Shown one piece after another: positions 59,201 to 64,000 of a stretch of DNA of 64,000 nt. Every line of letters starts with the position of its first letter. Position 1 is the stretch's first letter. Source of the stretch: Muricea muricata (taxonomy: Eukaryota > Cnidaria > Anthozoa > Malacalcyonacea > Plexauridae); NCBI GenBank assembly GCA_963855995.1, contig OY979724.1, forward strand, positions 10,678,532 to 10,742,531, read 5' to 3'. The translations under genes and the position numbers were made by a program. The notes below the pieces were generated by a model. The model did no database searches, was not told the DNA's origin, and worked only from the letters and a program-made list of their open reading frames with translations.

Positions 59201-59927
59201 TGAAATATGAAAGCAATAAAGGAAATTTAATTACATGCCCAACACTGAACCAAAATGAATTATGTCGCTACATAACAAATTTCCCTTTTAATTAACAACT
59301 GGACAATATTGCAATATTGCATTGAAAAAAAAACCACCTTGAACATTCATTGTCAAATATTCGACCTAACAAACAGCAACCAACAAAAAAACACTACAAA
59401 TTTTGCAACTAATAAACCTAAAAAAAAAAGCATTAGTTTTAGTTCATCTACACAAGCATCGTTCCTATATTTGTAAAAAGCAATAAAAATTAGTTGACCA
59501 CAAATGACCTTCAATAAACCTTCAATAAACAACATAATTAAAATTTAATCGAATACTTCGTCCTCTAACACTAACTGGCCGAAAAAGAGCACAATTTACA
59601 ATGCTCTACCTGAAATACCTCCTTATAACCTTAAAAGACTTTCTTTTACGTTAAAGTTCTCTTTTAGAGAAAACGTTTACGTTATAATTCTCTCGTTAAT
59701 GTCATAATTTTGTCGAAGTTTCGTTTAAATTTATAACTCAATATATACGAACTTAAAAGGGCATCAGGCAGCACAATAAGTTACATTTTAAAAAAAAACA
59801 CAGTCGTTAACGTAAATTGCTTGAAATTTGACCTATAATACTTGGAATAAACGTCAAGTTTCAAGCAAACTTAAGCTCTTACTTCTTCCACTGTGAGTGG
59901 CATGCAAATACGATATTCCTTGATCAT
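53271..59927 (-). CDS. PITPNC1: Phosphatidylinositol transfer protein, PITPNC1 (RdgB-beta) type
   Basis: Complete: exons 59927-59883, 58266-58118, 57310-57222, 56384-56377, 56224-56153, 56027-55929, 55258-55199, 54902-54807, 53922-53859, 53416-53271; 275 residues, all phases consistent. A soluble protein carrying phosphatidylinositol or phosphatidic acid between membranes. Seen: start [124 protein letters not shown] and DVREYEK, matching class II PITPs. GHRQAF-W-DEW and DVRE-E favour PITPNC1 over class I. The fourth exon is an 8-nt micro-exon (ACTACACA) without which the frame breaks. The Ser-rich tail ends RHYSAPS, an R-x-x-S-x-P 14-3-3-like site; human PITPNC1 binds 14-3-3 through its tail. 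Introns carry family E, F and G repeats. Confidence 0.93.
53466..53520. repeat. (ATAC)n-type microsatellite
   Basis: ACATACATACATACATACAT and related CATGCATACATGC units, in the last intron of the PITPNC1-like gene. Confidence 0.9.
54040..54310. repeat. Dispersed repeat, family G copy 2
   Basis: AACTTGACGATAACAAGTCT, CTGCAAGTAGTCAACATG and TTGATGCAAGTTGTTCTAAC show the family words with inverted-repeat character. Confidence 0.65.
54435..54682. mobile_element. MITE, family E copy 3
   Basis: CTGGGGCAGGTTGTATCAAA and GGCGTTTAGCTTAAACGGTG mirrored by CACCGTTTAAGCAAAACGCC and TTTGATACAACCGGCCCC. Intronic. Confidence 0.85.
55724..55876. mobile_element. MITE, family F copy 2
   Basis: GAGGTTAAGATTTGGCTTCC and ACTACCGCAACCGCCACCTT mirrored by AAGGTAGCAGTAGTGGTAGT and GGAAGTCAAATCTGAAC. 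Confidence 0.82.
57355..57835. repeat. Dispersed repeat, family G copy 3
   Basis: ACAGACTTGGTGCAAGTC at the left and CCATCAAGCCTGTTGAAACT, TCATCAAGCCAAAGCAAGCA at the right, with unrelated sequence between. Longer than the other copies, so probably internally expanded or itself interrupted. Confidence 0.6.
57839..58003. mobile_element. Foldback element
   Basis: ATATGAATAAAAACACGACA and AACAATTGAAACTGTGAA are mirrored by TTCACAGTTTCAATTGTTTG and TTTTTATTCATATTTTGAG; outer ends ACAAATTCCGAAAA / TTTCAGAATTTGTTTC. Confidence 0.8.
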
Positions 59928-60800
59928 CCTTCACCAGTCTTGCTTTTCTCTTCAAAACTTGGCTTCTTACGCGTACTTGACTCGTAACATCACGTAGCGC
60001 CTTTCTACTTTGTATTCAAACGAAATAAAAAGATAAGATTCTTTGACAAGATAAAATCTGAAACTTTTTACAGTATATAAAACAACGCGCAAATATTACT
60101 TGACTATCGATCAAAAGTTACAAAACGAGTGTCATTATCGACGCGCTACTCAGCCTGCGTACAGGCGAATGCGACGCCTTGAAATGTAGCAAACCTGCAT
60201 GGTACCGTTGTTTGCACTTCACGATGAACAGCTGCAGGCAAAAATGCAAGATGATGGGCGGTGATTATTATTGGTTGGGGGGGGGGGGGATGGAACCCAA
60301 GCAGTTAACTCTAGAGATACTTGAACGAAAACTCAAGCATGAGAAAGTCATTTTTCATCTAACCGCAAACCAAGTACGAGGTTGAAAGCAGGTACCTGTA
60401 AATCAATATGTGAAATCAAATACCCAATGAATGCAACATTAATGGCTTATTTACTGCGCAGTTCACAATAAAATCTACGTCTACAAATATTTATAAATTT
60501 ACAAAATTTTAAATTTATAATACCTCTACAAGTTTATGTATATATATATATATAATATCGATATTCGTTTCATCATTACACGCTAAATTAAATAATAACA
60601 GAATTGAAGTGTTCCTGTTGCGCGCTTACTAAACTGTTCAAACCTTGAACTATCAAGAAACTATTACTTTGAAAACAGGTAGTCGCTGCGTTAGTTGCTC
60701 TGGGTCAGCCTGCTGACAAGAAAGTAATGATTCGACTTCTAGTCGTTGCATAAAAATTACCATGCATCCTATTACTGGAGTTTGCAATCTATCTTCCTAC
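59928..60800. other. Upstream region of the PITPNC1-like gene
   Basis: No gene. Contains a 10-G run at about 60279-60289 and a TA microsatellite at about 60539-60553. The promoter should lie here but no element can be named with confidence. Confidence 0.4.
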
Positions 60801-60805
60801 TCGAG

Positions 60806-60960
60806 AGAGGTTCAGATTTTTCATCCAATTCCTCTACCGCTACCTTAATGTATCTTTCAGCCAATCAGATGTCTCATACCTACCAGATTAACCAATCAAG
60901 TTGTTTAAAAATCATGAAAAGGTACAGCGGTATTGGTATAGGAAATCAAATCTGAACCTC
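60806..60960. mobile_element. MITE, family F copy 3
   Basis: GAGGTTCAGATTTTTCATCC at the left and GGAAATCAAATCTGAACCTC at the right; CAGCCAATCAGATGTCT core shared with copy 2. Confidence 0.82.
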
Positions 60961-61029
60961 ACTATTGATCTTCATATTCGATATGCAAAAGACACAAGTG
61001 AAGTTATGCTATCACTGCGCAAAATGAGT

Positions 61030-61245
61030 ATGTAATTGCTGATTTTGTATATCGTAATATATTTGTAGTCTTCCAAGAAGAAAGACAGTTAGAAAACCTA
61101 CTAGAAATTAGGGGGGGGGGGGTTGGAAAATCCTATCGTAGAATTTTAACTCTTCAAAGAGTTTTGCTACTTTTCTAGTAGGTTTTCTAACTGTCTTCCT
61201 TCTTGGGATATTACAAATATATTGCGCTATACAAAATCAGCAATC
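61030..61245. mobile_element. Foldback element with a poly-G loop
   Basis: GACAGTTAGAAAACCTACTA and GTCTTCCAAGAAGAAA are mirrored by TAGTAGGTTTTCTAACTGTC and TTCCTTCTTGGGA; outer TTGCTGATTTTGTATA / TACAAAATCAGCAA. The loop contains GGGGGGGGGG at about 61112. Confidence 0.8.
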
Positions 61246-61249
61246 TCTA

Positions 61250-62324
61250 AGATACCCGTTATGCACAGTAATGTCATAAGTTGTCGTTATCCAAATGTAT
61301 CGAATACAAAGGTCAGTATCTCGGGAAAAGAAGACAGTTTAAGTGATCTTGTTAATGCAATCGACAAATAATTGGCTAAAAGCAATTTAAAAGTTTATGC
61401 ATAAAAATTGCAACTTTCGCTCGCTTTGGGCCCCAATTATTTCTTTCTTAATGAAGGCAGCTAATACTTTCGTAGAAGTCTCACACAACTTGTAGCAAGC
61501 CTGTCAACAAGTTGTGGTCGCATTGCTTGGCCCAAGTTGTCAACCAGTTTGCAACAACTTGTCGATAACTTGTAATACGCTTCACGGAAACACTGGTCTG
61601 GGGCAAATGTTTAGAACTTTTGTGCTTCGCTGTGAATGGTCAATTTTACGAATTCTGAAATCGACAAAGAAACATGAACGACAAAGTGAACATGTAACAC
61701 TTGTATCTATTTATAACAATATTTTTCGACTCTACCACAATTAATACATGGTTTATTAAGCTTATCGGGGGAAAAGATCTTCAAAGTTACACCCATATCG
61801 ATTTAAGCGAAATACGTACGTTATATAATGCATAAAATGTCGAAGCAGCAATTTTTAATTCTTCGTGGCGCCACTGACATCAGTTGGCAACATGAAGTTG
61901 TGTATTACACTACTTTTTTCATCTTAGACGTCGTTTTTAAGTCTGAATTTCTATCCTATTCGGTGGATACCTTTTTGAAGACTATTGACTGTAAACTATA
62001 TGGACTACAGTGGCTGGAGTAGAACAAAATAGGTACAAAACGAACAATGGGTGTATTAAACATTTGCCACAGACCGGGAAACACCAGACCTTGCTCAACA
62101 ACTATGATGCAGACCTGTTGTAACAAGATTGTCACAAAGTTGCCAACACAAGGTTGTAACAACACTGTTATATCATGGCTGTATCAGTGTTGTTGGAACA
62201 ACATGTCTGATAGTCCCATGCAGGATGTAACAACTTTTTCCAAACTTGTTTAAAACAACTTGGACCAAACAAAGCGCACAAAACAAACTTGATATATAGA
62301 CTTGTGCATGGCGCACACAGCTAG
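61250..62324. other. No recognised gene; ACAAGTTGT-rich repeats
   Basis: Several short inverted words such as CAACAAGTTGTGG (61506) and TTGTAACAAC (62154) resemble family G but do not form a complete copy. Short frames show no domain. Confidence 0.45.
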
Positions 62325-62600
62325 AAACGCCAAAGACTTGATGCAAGTTGTGGACTTTATCGGCTTAACGAAATTCTGTCATCTCTTGTAAAAAACAGAC
62401 TTGATGCAACTTGATGTTTGCAGACTTTGCTGTAAGTTGTTGAAACAACTTGCATGAAGCTTCTGAATAAAAAATCTTGCGAACAAACTAGCATCAAGCC
62501 TGTTGTCAACTTGCAGCAGGCTTGTTATCATCAAACCAAAGCAAGCGATACGAGCACATACTGATGTCGGCTAGATAAGTGCAAGGTGACAAGCTTACAA
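62325..62600. repeat. Dispersed repeat, family G copy 4
   Basis: CCAAAGACTTGATGCAAGTT, GACTTGATGCAACTTGATG, TAGCATCAAGCCTGTTGTCA and GCAGCAGGCTTGTTATCATC match copy 1 in order; the best-preserved member. Confidence 0.75.
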
Positions 62601-63760
62601 CAGTCTTGCTGGCTGTGCATGTGAATAACGAAGAATAATGAGGCCATTATATAAAAAGCGTGATAAAAAGCACAATCAATCCCCTTTAACTTTCACCCAG
62701 CTCTCGTTTGGCCAGGGCAAGAGAGATTTACAACTCTCATAAGAGTTCCCACTTACCAACTCTCATCCTCATTTATTCTACTTAGTGTTCTAGCCATAAA
62801 ATGCTGAATAACTCAGCGCGACTTGTACTGTGGTGGTAAACCATCCCAAATTATCCCTGGGTAACCTTCCTATCCCGAATTATCCCTGCATGGGAGTGCA
62901 CCATTCCCGCAAGTGACTCTATATCATATACTTATATCAGTTAGCTACAGTCTGTGTCGCTTTCTTCTTCCGCACTTGTAAAAAGTCGTAAAACGGATCC
63001 ATTACCATGCTTGCCCTACAAAAACGAAAAGTTCATGGTGAAAAACACTGCCATTTTCAGATCGAATCAAGGCCATTTTCGCACCGTTCTTTACTTTAAT
63101 CCTTGTGTATTATATAAAATGGAACCACAACTACTGCGATAAACGTTATTTCATCTGCATTGGCAATTTCTTCCGTGATTCCTTAAACTTTAAAAAGTTC
63201 GTTGAAAAGTTCACAACTTCCTGTTTATTGACCAAGCAGAATGCTCACGAATAAGACGTATCATTCTGATTGATCATTTAACAGAAAGTTGTGAATCCTT
63301 TTAAGAAACTTCTTTAAAAGGAACCTGAGCAAAAGAACTGCGCATGAATTGGCTAAATATGTTCGGAACGCTTCTATTGCCGCGACTGTAGCCTGTTCAA
63401 AGTTGATGAAAACAGGATTGAACAATGTTTACAGCATGACACTATTAAGCCTGGTCAAACCGTTCCAACAATTACATGCAACTTTATTGTATTCACGTGC
63501 TGCGACCGTTTGACTACCTTGTTGCATAATGTTACATGGTGTTGCATTATGTTGCAAATGATTTGATGCAATATTTATTCGTGTCTTGACAGTTTGGTAG
63601 TGAGCATGTCATGTCGCACCGACAGTGTTGTGTTCGTTTGGCCGGTACATGCGAATACTGCAGGCGGCCGTATATTAACCAACAAAGTTGTATGATGAGG
63701 CAAAGACATGTTGCAACCAATATCGTTCAATATTGTTAACAACTATGAACAATGTAATTA

Positions 63761-63835
63761 AAATATAATTTTGTGGAAACACCACGGGAATTTATTACCG
63801 CAGCGCTTACGTGGTGTTTCCACAAAATTATATTT
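63761..63835. mobile_element. Hairpin with perfect 26-bp arms
   Basis: ATAATTTTGTGGAAACACCA and its exact complement flank a 23-base loop that contains CAGCGCTTA. A minimal MITE or structured element. Confidence 0.75.
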
Positions 63836-63947
63836 CAGTTTGATATTCACCATGCAAACGTACAAGGAACTTATATGAACAATGTGTTTTCATCAACCCT
63901 ATAAGAAAAGGTTGACGATCTCTTCCCGTGTCGATTAACGTGTGGTC

Positions 63948-64000
63948 ACAGATTAAGGATACATACTGATGCGCAACTTGGGGTATTTCTTGTCTTGCGT
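63948..64000. mobile_element. hAT-like element, family H, cut by the window end
   Basis: ACAGATTAAGGATACATA, then GCAACTT.GGGTATTTCTTGTCTT, is the reverse complement of the right end of 38437-38613. The other end is outside the window. Confidence 0.75.

Noticed and set aside
1..64000. CRISPR arrays, bacterial operons, riboswitches
   Set aside because: The sequence is spliced animal DNA; the tandem repeats present have no CRISPR-like spacer structure.

Overview
The window is animal nuclear DNA. It is AT-rich, its genes are split by GT-AG introns, and it carries no operons or ribosome-binding sites. Gene content (receptor guanylate cyclase, LOG-family phosphoribohydrolase, LYRM1, GT10 fucosyltransferase, PITPNC1-type lipid-transfer protein), the SAP/SWIM gene remnant and the very high load of short inverted-repeat elements suggest an early-branching metazoan, most likely a cnidarian. 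That placement is inference; no marker gene proves it.

Layout. (1) 7-14811, minus: 16 coding exons of a membrane receptor guanylate cyclase, from signal peptide to the coiled-coil linker; the cyclase catalytic domain lies beyond base 1. Its introns carry hairpin elements and a large minisatellite split by a hAT-like insertion. (2) 15-42.7 kb: about 28 kb without a recognisable host gene, built from a truncated non-LTR retrotransposon tail, several families of palindromic MITEs, hAT-like non-autonomous elements with 8-bp target duplications, a tandem repeat, and a 1.6-kb palindrome made of two inverted 599-bp copies of a SAP-domain gene fragment around a SWIM zinc-finger segment. (3) 42.8-45.8 kb, plus: complete six-exon LOG-family gene. 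(4) 46.3-48.1 kb, minus: complete four-exon LYRM1. (5) 48.7-50.5 kb, minus: two-exon alpha-1,3-fucosyltransferase. (6) 53.3-59.9 kb, minus: complete ten-exon PITPNC1-like gene that requires an 8-nt micro-exon. (7) 60-64 kb: repeats only.

The five genes look functionally unrelated: cGMP signalling at the membrane, nucleotide metabolism, a mitochondrial LYR protein, Golgi glycosylation and phosphoinositide transport. LOG and LYRM1 converge, and LYRM1 and the fucosyltransferase lie in tandem about 0.56 kb apart. All exon models were read by hand by matching reading frame, splice sites and family conservation; every junction keeps phase. Repeat families were recognised by eye from copies inside this window, so their limits are approximate unless a target-site duplication is quoted.
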